Shown: piece after piece, positions 1-5,129 of the stretch
Position numbering within the stretch: position 1 is the first letter of the stretch
How the letters are laid out: every line of letters starts with the position of its first letter
Assembly: GCA_012519125.1 (NCBI GenBank)
Contig: JAAYQY010000205.1
Span: 1 to 5,129 of the forward strand
Length of the DNA: 5,129 nt
Direction: 5' to 3'
Origin: Spirochaetales bacterium
GTDB taxonomy: Bacteria > Spirochaetota > Spirochaetia > Sphaerochaetales > Sphaerochaetaceae
The notes under the pieces: model-generated
Databases searched by the model: none
What the model was told of the DNA's origin: nothing
The model's input: only the letters and a program-made list of their open reading frames with translations
Made by a program: the position numbers and the translations under genes

Positions 1-244
1 CCCCATTTCAACGCTGAAAACCGCAGGGGAAGGTGGAGCATGGGGAATTGCCCTGCTTGCCTCGTACTTGGTGCATAAGAAGAATCAGAAACTTGCGGAT
101 TATCTTGCCACCGAGGTTTTCGCCAATGCCGAGAAGTCAACCATTGCTCCTACCAAGGAGGATATCGAGGGCTTCAATGTCTTCCTCAAGCGGTACAAGG
201 ACGGCCTTCCCATCCTTCGCACCGCAATCAATGCACTAAACTGA
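1..244 (+). CDS. FGGY-family carbohydrate kinase, C-terminal fragment (probable ribulokinase)
   Basis: This is the 3' end of a gene that begins before the window. The first complete codon is at position 2, and 80 residues are visible before TGA at 242-244. The fragment contains K-T-A-G-E-G-G-A-W-G-I-A-L-L-A, the glycine-rich segment near the C-terminus of FGGY sugar kinases, where it belongs to the ATP-binding actin-like lobe. The tail (E-D-I-E-G-F then R-Y-K-D-G-L) resembles the kinases often named xylulokinase or 'ATPase' that sit beside araA in Gram-positive bacteria and spirochaetes. Such enzymes phosphorylate a ketopentose in the cytoplasm using ATP. The neighbouring isomerase makes L-ribulose the likely substrate, giving L-ribulose 5-phosphate, but this is inference from context, and xylulose or another sugar cannot be excluded from the tail alone. 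The gene converges on araA, so the two are not in one operon here. The family call is firm; the substrate is not. Confidence 0.85.
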   Translation, partial: PISTLKTAGEGGAWGIALLASYLVHKKNQKLADYLATEVFANAEKSTIAPTKEDIEGFNVFLKRYKDGLPILRTAINALN

Positions 245-272
245 TGTGATGTACTGAAAAGAAGCAAATAGG

Positions 273-304
273 CAACCGGCCAGCTCGAATGAACTGGCCG
301 GTTG
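273..304. terminator. Bidirectional stem-loop terminator between kinase and araA
   Basis: A perfect 11-bp inverted repeat (CAACCGGCCAG at 273-283 and its complement at 294-304) encloses a 10-nt loop. It lies 28 bp after the kinase stop codon and 25 bp after the araA stop codon on the other strand, which is where a shared terminator for two convergent genes is expected. The stem is GC-rich. The downstream tracts are only moderately T-rich on either strand (GTTTGC on +, CCTATTTGCTTC on -), so termination may be imperfect or partly factor-dependent. Confidence 0.7.
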
Positions 305-329
305 GTTTGCAAGGATATGCTTAAAGCCT

Positions 330-1814
330 CTAGCGAAGCTTCCAAGCCAAATCAGAGAGGAACAGCTGTTGCTTCAGTGAAGAGAGTGTCGTCTCCTTGT
401 TGATATGGACAAACTCAATGCCCATGATCTCACACCAATCCTCAAGCATCTGTGCAGTGGCATCGTAGCTGAGGGTTGCATGGTGCGCTCCACCTGCAAG
501 CATCCAAAGCTTTGCTGCCGTATTGAGATCCGGCTCTGGGCGCCACATCACCCTTGCCACCGGGAGCTTGGGCATACGGTAAATCGGCTTGACCACCTCG
601 ATCTCATTGACGATGAGTCGCACCCTACCTCCCATGTCGACCAAGGAGGCGAGGATAGCTTTGCCAGGGTGGCCTTCAAATACCAAGCGTGCTGGAGGTT
701 CTTTCCCACCGATACCGAGTTCGTGCACTTCCACCCGGGCTTTCTCCGTGGAGATCGAAGGACAGATTTCCAGCATATGAGCACCAAGAGAGAGCTCATT
801 GCCCTTCTCCATGTGGTAGGTATAGTCCTCCATGAAGGAGGTTCCACCGCCCATGCCCTCGGTCATACGCTTGATCAGGCTGGTCATGGCACTGACTTTC
901 CAGTCCCCTTCCCCACCATAGCCATATCCCTCGCGCATGAGGTCTTGGCTTGCAAGGCCAGGCAGCTGGCGCATCTGCTGCAGATCTTCAAAGGTATTGG
1001 AGAAAGCCTGGGCTCCCTCTTTTTCGAGGAAGTGGCGCATTGCCACTTCTTCGCGAGCCTGGTAGCGTACGGTCTCCAGATCCTTGGTGGCGAACTCATA
1101 CCGGGAGCGATACGCTTCCATCTGAGCATCCACTTCGGCATCAGTGACACTATCGAGAACCTTGATGAGATCTCCGACACCCCACGTGTTCACCTGCCAG
1201 CCAAGCTGCATCTGCACCTCGACCTTATCGCCTTCAGTCACTGCCACATTGCGCATATTATCCCCGAAGCGCATGACTTTCAGCTTGCGGCTCTCCACCG
1301 CTCCGACAGCTGAGCGCATCCACGAGGCAAGTTCTTTCTGGACCTCTTCATCTTCCCAGAAACCAGCAATGATTTTGCGTCCGATGCGCATGCGGGCAGC
1401 AATGAACGCATGCTCGCGATCGCCATGGGCCGACTGGTTGAGGTTCATGAAATCCATATCGATCTCTGTATCGGGAATCATGCGATTGAACTGTGTGTGC
1501 AAGTGACAGTAGGGCTTCTGCAAAAGATTGAGTGCGTTGATCCACATCTTTGAAGGCGAGAATGTATGCATCCAGGTAATGATGCCTGCACAGCTATCAT
1601 CATAGTTTGCTTCTTTGATGCAGTTCTCAATCTCCAGAGGAGTTTTGGCTGTGGTCTTGTAGACCACCTTACAGGGAAGCTTGTCAGACTTGTTCAGGCC
1701 ATCTGCCATGAGCTTGGCGTGGCGTGCAACTTCGGCGAGTGTCTCCTCACCATACAGGAATTGTGACCCCACCACGAACCAGAATTCGTAGGATCCTATC
1801 GGTTCTCTCTGCAT
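330..1814 (-). CDS. araA: L-arabinose isomerase
   Basis: The product is a cytoplasmic, metal-dependent (usually Mn2+) enzyme that converts L-arabinose to L-ribulose, the first step of bacterial arabinose breakdown. It has 494 residues, close to the 500 of E. coli AraA, and is collinear from the N-terminal segment Y-E-F-W-F-V-V-G-S-Q (9-18) to the end. The expected metal and catalytic residues are present: E302 in G-E-G-D-W, E329 in T-S-F-M-E-D-Y-T-Y-H, H346 in G-A-H-M-L-E-I-C-P-S-I, and the histidine pair 444-445 in G-G-A-H-H. An in-frame TTG at 1832 would add six residues. I prefer ATG at 1814 because a GAGGGGG ribosome binding site (1821-1827) sits 6 nt before it and would otherwise lie inside the coding sequence. 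The gene stands alone on this strand. It is divergent from the LacI-type regulator, and its predicted promoter has an operator-like palindrome just past the start point. No frameshift or missing key residue is seen. Confidence 0.97.
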   Translation of the reverse strand: MQREPIGSYEFWFVVGSQFLYGEETLAEVARHAKLMADGLNKSDKLPCKVVYKTTAKTPLEIENCIKEANYDDSCAGIITWMHTFSPSKMWINALNLLQKPYCHLHTQFNRMIPDTEIDMDFMNLNQSAHGDREHAFIAARMRIGRKIIAGFWEDEEVQKELASWMRSAVGAVESRKLKVMRFGDNMRNVAVTEGDKVEVQMQLGWQVNTWGVGDLIKVLDSVTDAEVDAQMEAYRSRYEFATKDLETVRYQAREEVAMRHFLEKEGAQAFSNTFEDLQQMRQLPGLASQDLMREGYGYGGEGDWKVSAMTSLIKRMTEGMGGGTSFMEDYTYHMEKGNELSLGAHMLEICPSISTEKARVEVHELGIGGKEPPARLVFEGHPGKAILASLVDMGGRVRLIVNEIEVVKPIYRMPKLPVARVMWRPEPDLNTAAKLWMLAGGAHHATLSYDATAQMLEDWCEIMGIEFVHINKETTLSSLKQQLFLSDLAWKLR

Positions 1815-1854
1815 CTTTTTCCCCCTCTTCAAAAGAAAAGTCTTCTATTCTCTA

Positions 1855-1872
1855 TGCGTTTACGTTAACGCA
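1855..1872. promoter_or_regulatory. Operator-like palindrome in the araA leader
   Basis: The 18-bp sequence TGCGTTTACGTTAACGCA equals its reverse complement at 16 of 18 positions and is centred on CG, the usual symmetry of LacI-family operators. It lies about 5 to 22 nt downstream of the predicted araA transcription start, so a bound protein would block RNA polymerase. A second copy matching at 14 of 18 positions (two of them as an A/T alternative) lies at 2026-2043 in front of the adjacent LacI-type gene. The regulator encoded at 2081-3115 is the obvious candidate ligand. Binding itself is inferred. Confidence 0.75.
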
Positions 1873-1883
1873 CTCTTTTGCCC

Positions 1884-1912
1884 ATTGTCCGACTTGTATG
1901 CCTTCCTGTCAA
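1884..1912 (-). promoter_or_regulatory. Predicted araA promoter
   Basis: On the minus strand a perfect TTGACA -35 box (plus-strand 1907-1912) is followed after 17 bp by GACAAT (1884-1889), a 4-of-6 match to the -10 consensus. The predicted start point is near 1877, giving a leader of about 60 nt. The weak -10 may leave room for regulation. The operator-like palindrome begins just downstream. Confidence 0.6.
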
Positions 1913-1997
1913 GCCAAGAACACCGAATCTCACTCCTATGCTCTTTAAATACAGTTAGGTCGCGTGGTGCAAACTGAAATGTTCACGTTCCCGACAA

Positions 1998-2025
1998 TAG
2001 ACATTTCATAAGAATATGGTATACT
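1998..2025 (+). promoter_or_regulatory. Predicted promoter of the LacI-type regulator gene
   Basis: TAGACA (1998-2003, 5 of 6 to the -35 consensus), a 16-bp spacer and TATACT (2020-2025, 5 of 6 to the -10 consensus) form a good sigma-70-type promoter. The expected start point is near 2032, inside the second operator-like motif (2026-2043). This arrangement would give autorepression. Confidence 0.6.
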
Positions 2026-2043
2026 TGCGGTAACGTTAATCAA
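2026..2043. promoter_or_regulatory. Second operator-like motif, in front of the regulator gene
   Basis: TGCGGTAACGTTAATCAA matches the palindrome at 1855-1872 at 14 of 18 positions, counting an A/T alternative at the two asymmetric positions. The left half agrees at 9 of 10 positions and the core TAACGTTA is a perfect 8-bp palindrome, while the right half is degraded. It overlaps the predicted transcription start of the regulator gene. A weaker half-like match (GTTCACGTT) sits at 1981-1989, upstream of the -35 box. Confidence 0.6.
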
Positions 2044-2080
2044 CTTAGTTTGCACAACGTTTGAAGGACATAACACGAGC

Positions 2081-3115
2081 ATGACCATATCTGAAATTGC
2101 GAAACTTGCACAAGTATCGATAGGGACCGTGGACAGAGTACTGCACAATCGTGGACGCGTAGCCCCAGAAACCATCAAGAAAGTCATGGCTATCGTTGAT
2201 GACTATGGGTACCAGCCAAACACCTATGCTCGAAACCTCAAGCTGAGCAAGCAATACACCATCGGCGTGCTGTTGCCGCAACTTCACTCAGAGTTCGGCT
2301 ACTGGAACCTCATCTATGAAGGAATCCTCAAAGCTGCGAAGGAGTTGTATCCGCTTGCTGTGCGCATCGATCTTGCCCAGTTCGACAGGTCTCAGCAAGG
2401 AAGCTTGCTGAAGGAAGGGGAAGCACTGCTCAAACGCAAGGTTGATGCACTGTTGCTTGCTCCGGTAGTGCCTGATGATGCAAGACTTCTCGTTGGCAAG
2501 AAGCAATGTGTTGACTACGTCTTCATCGACTCTCCCCTTCCGCAGACAAACCCTGTATCCACCGTTGTCCAGAATCCATTCCGTGGAGGATATCTTGCGG
2601 GAAGGATGATGCACCTGCTCAACCCAAAGGGCGGAACCTTGCTTACCATCCAAACCTATCGCTCGGCTTATAACTCCAAGGAACGTGCCAGGGGGTTTTC
2701 CCAGTACTTTGCTGACAAGAGCCAGTACAGGTCATACGAGCTGGAGATCCAGGCAAACGCTGATATCGGTCAATCGCTTGATGCCTTCTATCGTGAACAC
2801 CAAGATTTGAGTGGGATCTTCGTCGTCAATGATGCCATACACAGGATAGCCGACCGAGTTCTTCTGCTTGGCAGAAAAAGCCAGACTACGATGGTCGGAT
2901 ACGACTTGGTGGAACCGAACCGCAAGGCGATGCTCGCCGGATCGGTCGATTGTCTGATCAGCCAACGCCCTGAATACCAAGGCTATACAGCGGTTTATCA
3001 GCTCTATCGCAAAGGGCTTCTGAGCCAAGAAGCGGAACCGACCATCTGTGTCCCCATCGATGTCATTCTTCCTGAGAACCTCATCGACGAACAGGGCTGG
3101 TGCCCAAGGACCTGA
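2081..3115 (+). CDS. LacI-family transcriptional regulator with periplasmic-binding-type ligand domain
   Basis: This 344-residue DNA-binding protein has the standard LacI-family layout. Residues 2-47 form the helix-turn-helix headpiece (T-I-S-E-I-A-K-L-A, then S-I-G-T-V-D-R-V-L-H). The hinge helix is around 47-57, with A-R-N-L placing L53 where the minor-groove leucine is expected. From about residue 60 (I-G-V-L-L-P) to 330 runs a type I periplasmic-binding-protein-like sugar domain. The headpiece reads T-V-D-R-V-L where classical LacI proteins have T-V-S-R-V-L, a variant I associate with a subgroup of regulators with sugar-binding-protein-like domains. It probably represses transcription until a sugar binds. 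Its position divergent from araA, with matching operator-like sites over both predicted start points, suggests that it controls araA and itself. Arabinose or an arabinose-containing sugar is the likely inducer by context only. The ATG at 2081 has GAAGGA (2063-2068) at a rather long spacing of 12 nt. The headpiece begins right at residue 2, which supports this start. Confidence 0.9.
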   Translation: MTISEIAKLAQVSIGTVDRVLHNRGRVAPETIKKVMAIVDDYGYQPNTYARNLKLSKQYTIGVLLPQLHSEFGYWNLIYEGILKAAKELYPLAVRIDLAQFDRSQQGSLLKEGEALLKRKVDALLLAPVVPDDARLLVGKKQCVDYVFIDSPLPQTNPVSTVVQNPFRGGYLAGRMMHLLNPKGGTLLTIQTYRSAYNSKERARGFSQYFADKSQYRSYELEIQANADIGQSLDAFYREHQDLSGIFVVNDAIHRIADRVLLLGRKSQTTMVGYDLVEPNRKAMLAGSVDCLISQRPEYQGYTAVYQLYRKGLLSQEAEPTICVPIDVILPENLIDEQGWCPRT

Positions 3116-3148
3116 CGACGGCGCTTCCCTCAGCGAGAACAGAACACT

Positions 3149-3202
3149 CTGTCGGAAGAGACAGCTGGCCATGCATCTGATTTCTTGTGTGCATGGATCC
3201 AG
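3149..3202 (+). other. Two adjacent hairpins after the regulator gene (possible terminator)
   Basis: About 33 nt after the regulator stop codon lies a 5-bp hairpin (CTGTC 3149-3153 with GACAG 3160-3164). It is followed directly by a larger one: CTGG-CCATGCAT (3165-3176) pairs with GTGCATGG-AT-CCAG (3189-3202), giving 12 bp including one G-T pair, a 2-nt bulge and a 12-nt loop. The position fits the end of the regulator transcript. No T-run follows (CAAAAATAG instead), so this is not a standard intrinsic terminator and may only protect the mRNA end. Confidence 0.4.
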
Positions 3203-3514
3203 CAAAAATAGATGCATTCAATACTTAGGAACGCGTGTCTACTTTTGGAAAAAGAATCTTCGAAAAAGTCTTGCATCTGTCTGCTTCGGGAAACGTATGA
3301 GCAAGCAAAAAGTCTTTCCTGTCCACTTTGTGAAATCGAATCAATGAAAAACCACTTTCTGTATAAACGTTCCTTGACAGGTGCAACTATTCCTTAGGCA
3401 TCGGAAGAAATCGAAAGTTTTTCATAAAATAACATACCAAATTTCTCATTTCCCCAGAATTGCCATCAAAGCGGAAGATATCTTACCAAACTCAATATGA
3501 TACTTCATGTACTT
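3203..3514. other. Non-coding spacer upstream of the transporter operon
   Basis: This stretch lies between the hairpins after the regulator and the predicted transporter promoter. It is visibly richer in A and T than the flanking genes and has stops scattered through its frames. The short open frames there (for example about 61 codons from 3212) lack a convincing ribosome binding site or any family resemblance I can recognise. A 10-bp direct repeat, AAAAAGTCTT, occurs at 3263-3272 and 3307-3316, and a TTGACA occurs at 3374-3379 without a good -10 box. I see no supported gene or RNA here. Confidence 0.5.
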
Positions 3515-3541
3515 CTGACATAGCGGGTCTTAGGATTTAAT
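3515..3541 (+). promoter_or_regulatory. Possible promoter of the sugar ABC transporter operon
   Basis: CTGACA (3515-3520, 5 of 6 to the -35 consensus) and TTTAAT (3536-3541, 5 of 6 to the -10 consensus) are separated by 15 bp, slightly short of the usual 16-18. The start point would be near 3548, leaving a leader of about 59 nt that ends in an excellent ribosome binding site, AAGGAGG at 3595-3601, 5 nt before the ATG. A small 4-bp hairpin (3549-3561) lies at the start of the leader. No good copy of the araA operator motif overlaps this site. Confidence 0.4.
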
Positions 3542-3606
3542 ACGAGATGCGGTGTTTCCGCTAAACAACTATCCCAATTTTTGTGATTCCCTAAAAGGAG
3601 GAGAAC

Positions 3607-4593
3607 ATGAAAAAGACTTTAGGAATTTTGATGATTCTGGTTATGCTGGGTACAGGATTTCCGTTCGCTGCTGGTCAGAAAGAGTCTGGCCTCATCAAGG
3701 TAGGTATTGTAAATCTGCCACCAGAAGAGTCCGGGTATCGGCAGGCCAATGTCGAAGACATGAACAATGTGTTTTCTGCTGCCAACGGCTACGACGCAAA
3801 ACAGACCAACACCATGGACAACAGCGAGCAGATTGCTGCTGCAAAAGGGTACATCCGAGACGGAGTGGACTACCTCTTGATCTCAGCAGCAAACGCTTCT
3901 GGATGGGATGACACCTTGAAATCTGCAAAGGATGCAGGTATTCAGGTAATCCTTTTTGACCGTTCAATTGATACGGCAGAGTCCAATTACCAGGCAGCCA
4001 TTCTCTCTGATATGGCGTATGAAGGTAAGAAGGCAGTGGAATGGGTGTTGAGCCTTGGTCTTGATAAGATCAATCTGATCCTTATTCGCGGACAGATGGG
4101 TTCTGCAGCTGAAATTGGCCGAAGCGCAGCTGTGCTCGAAGCCGCAAAAGCAGGAAAACTCAACATTGTTGCAGATGGAACAGGTGGAGATAGCTGGAGT
4201 CTTGAAGAAGCCCGCAAAGTTGTTGAAGCAGCAATTGCAGCAGGCAAGGATTTCAACGTCATCTACGCACAGAATGATGGTATGGCACAGGGTGCTGTCC
4301 AGGCACTCGAGGCAGCTGGAATCAGTCATGGCAAGGGTGGCAAGGTCAAGGTAATTGGATTTGACTTCAACCGCTTCGCACTTCGCAATGTACAGGCTGG
4401 TTACTGGGATGCTGACATGCAATGCAATCCCCGTCAGGCAGCTCAGATCTCCGAATGGATCAAGAGTGGAAAGATGCCCAGTGGCGTTGTCTACCAGGAA
4501 GAATTGCTCTTGACTACCGAAACGATCACTGATGAACTCATCGAGAAATGGGGAATCAATGCCGATCCTGGCAAGGGTGTAATCACAAGGTAA
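3607..4593 (+). CDS. Sugar ABC transporter periplasmic substrate-binding protein (YtfQ-like)
   Basis: This 328-residue protein is the extracytoplasmic receptor that delivers a sugar to an ABC importer. An N-terminal signal peptide is clear: K2-K3, a hydrophobic stretch to about residue 20, then A-A-G-Q with probable cleavage after residue 22 or 23. There is no lipobox cysteine, so a soluble periplasmic protein is expected. The mature part is a type I (ribose/galactose-class) binding fold: first strand I-K-V-G-I-V-N (30-36), D-Y-L-L-I-S-A-A-N with G-W-D-D-T-L-K-S-A-K-D-A-G-I (88-112), I-L-F-D-R (115-119), Y-A-Q-N-D-G-M-A-Q-G-A (220-230), I-G-F-D-F-N (250-255) and the C-N-P segment at 273-275. 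The G-W-D, F-D-R and C-N-P elements are close to E. coli YtfQ, which binds galactofuranose. This suggests a furanose-type or pentose substrate, with arabinose favoured by the neighbouring araA, but the true ligand cannot be read from sequence. AAGGAGG 5 nt upstream suggests high translation, as is usual for binding proteins. The ATPase gene follows. Confidence 0.92.
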   Translation: MKKTLGILMILVMLGTGFPFAAGQKESGLIKVGIVNLPPEESGYRQANVEDMNNVFSAANGYDAKQTNTMDNSEQIAAAKGYIRDGVDYLLISAANASGWDDTLKSAKDAGIQVILFDRSIDTAESNYQAAILSDMAYEGKKAVEWVLSLGLDKINLILIRGQMGSAAEIGRSAAVLEAAKAGKLNIVADGTGGDSWSLEEARKVVEAAIAAGKDFNVIYAQNDGMAQGAVQALEAAGISHGKGGKVKVIGFDFNRFALRNVQAGYWDADMQCNPRQAAQISEWIKSGKMPSGVVYQEELLLTTETITDELIEKWGINADPGKGVITR

Positions 4594-4618
4594 GTTTCTT
4601 ATCACAGTTATGCTATGT

Positions 4619-4662
4619 GTGCAGTGTGGTACGCAAAGATGATATTGCATACCACACCGCAC
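4619..4662 (+). other. Long intercistronic hairpin between binding-protein and ATPase genes
   Basis: The RNA can fold as GTGC (4619-4622) / GTGTGGTA (4624-4631) / GCAA (4633-4636) pairing with TTGC (4645-4648) / TACCACAC (4650-4657) / GCAC (4659-4662). That gives 16 base pairs interrupted by two single A-C mismatches, with an 8-nt loop. It starts 26 nt after the binding-protein start-of-gap, and no T-run follows. It ends 22 nt before the ATPase ribosome binding site. Such structures between a binding-protein gene and the next transporter gene often protect the upstream mRNA or reduce read-through, so that the binding protein is made in excess. That role is inferred here. Confidence 0.65.
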
Positions 4663-4698
4663 TTAGCTTGTTTCGTATGAGTATAAGGAGATCTTTGA

Positions 4699-5129
4699 TT
4701 GTTGTCAGAAACCATACTCGAAATGAAAGATATCTGCAAATCATTTCCTGGAGTCAAAGCTCTGGATAGCGTGGGCTTCAAACTCCGAAAGGGTGAGATT
4801 CATGCGCTCATGGGCGAGAACGGTGCGGGCAAGTCCACACTGATCAAGGTCATCACAGGAGTCTACGAAAAAGATGCGGGCCTGATTACCCTGCAAGGTG
4901 AGCCTATCCACTTCAAGGCGCCGGAAGAAGCGCAAAACAAGGGCATTGGTACGGTGTATCAGGAAATAATGCTCTGTCCAAACCTGACTGTGGCTGAGAA
5001 TATGTTCATCGGCCGCAGTCACAACCTGGTCGTCAACTGGAAGCAGATGAACGAGAAGGCGGCACAGTTGCTTGACTCCCTCGGTATTCCGGCAAGCCCA
5101 ACCCAGGAGCTTTCAAGTTGCTCCCTTGC
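4699..5129 (+). CDS. Sugar ABC transporter ATP-binding protein, N-terminal part
   Basis: The first 143 codons of a cytoplasmic ATPase that powers the importer are present; the rest lies beyond the window. The Walker A motif G-E-N-G-A-G-K-S-T is at residues 39-47 and the Q-loop glutamine at 88 in V-Y-Q-E. The opening I-L-E-M-K-D-I-C-K-S-F-P-G-V-K-A-L and the I-H-A-L-M-G-E-N-G segment are typical of the sugar ATPases of the RbsA/MglA/AraG/YtfR class, which carry two fused nucleotide-binding domains of about 500 residues; only the first is visible. The fragment ends in E-L-S-S-C-S-L, the start of a signature motif unlike the usual L-S-G-G-Q but of a kind found in this class. The start is TTG at 4699, directly after an in-frame TGA and 8 nt after AAGGAG (4685-4690). 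TTG at 4702 is possible, and ATG at 4723 would cut into the conserved first strand. It forms an operon with the binding protein; permease genes probably follow. Confidence 0.92.
   Translation, partial: MLSETILEMKDICKSFPGVKALDSVGFKLRKGEIHALMGENGAGKSTLIKVITGVYEKDAGLITLQGEPIHFKAPEEAQNKGIGTVYQEIMLCPNLTVAENMFIGRSHNLVVNWKQMNEKAAQLLDSLGIPASPTQELSSCSL

Noticed and set aside
405..1313. A 302-codon open frame on the plus strand antisense to araA
   Set aside because: It lies wholly inside the well-supported araA gene on the other strand, has no recognisable domain, is rich in His and Leu in the way mirror frames of real genes often are, and lacks a clear ribosome binding site.
1814..1832. TTG at 1832 as the araA start
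   Set aside because: The best ribosome binding site (1821-1827) lies between this TTG and the ATG at 1814, and AraA proteins normally begin only a few residues before the Y-E-F-W segment.
3263..3316. Direct repeat AAAAAGTCTT (two copies, 44 bp apart), considered as regulator sites or a repeat array
   Set aside because: There are only two short A/T-rich copies, with no symmetry and no regular spacing to a promoter; chance is a sufficient explanation.
3360..3379. An AAACGTT core next to TTGACA, considered as a third operator plus promoter
   Set aside because: Only the left half resembles the operator motif (7 of 10), the right half does not match, and no acceptable -10 box follows the TTGACA at the right distance.
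3212..3397. A 61-codon open frame in the gap before the transporter operon
   Set aside because: It has no ribosome binding site of note and no recognised similarity, and it overlaps another open frame in the same stretch.
3964..4662. A 232-codon minus-strand open frame opposite the binding-protein gene
   Set aside because: It is a shadow frame of the clearly recognisable binding protein, with an unusual Cys- and His-rich composition and no family resemblance.

Overview
The window is a sugar-catabolism locus centred on L-arabinose. It holds the 3' end of an FGGY carbohydrate kinase (probable ribulokinase), a complete L-arabinose isomerase (araA), a complete LacI-family repressor, a complete periplasmic sugar-binding protein resembling YtfQ, and the 5' part of the matching sugar ABC transporter ATPase. 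The base composition looks close to balanced. The secretion signal of the binding protein ends in the pattern F-A-A-G-Q-K-E, which resembles binding proteins of Sphaerochaeta-like spirochaetes. That organism guess is inference from a single signal peptide plus general gene style, not a firm assignment.

Layout from left to right. The kinase (+, ends at 244) converges on araA (-, 330-1814). Between them lies an 11-bp stem-loop that can end transcription from both sides. A 266-bp divergent control region (1815-2080) separates araA from the regulator gene (+, 2081-3115). It contains a good sigma-70-type promoter for each gene and, over or just past each predicted transcription start, a copy of an 18-bp motif with the centre-CG symmetry typical of LacI-family operators. 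After the regulator come 491 bp without a credible gene (3116-3606), holding two adjacent hairpins, a possible promoter and a very strong ribosome binding site. The binding-protein gene follows (+, 3607-4593). A 105-bp gap with a long imperfect hairpin then leads to the ATPase gene, which starts at TTG (4699) and runs off the window.

How the genes fit together (inference). The ABC transporter imports a sugar, AraA isomerises L-arabinose to L-ribulose, and the kinase phosphorylates the ribulose. The repressor has a ligand domain of the same fold class as the binding protein, so it may sense the same or a related sugar and control araA and itself through the two operator copies. I could not find a good third operator copy in front of the transporter, so transporter control by this repressor is not shown by the sequence. 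I see no mobile element, CRISPR array, tRNA or rRNA, and nothing that amounts to a previously undescribed system. The most interesting parts are regulatory: the operator pair and the intercistronic hairpin.
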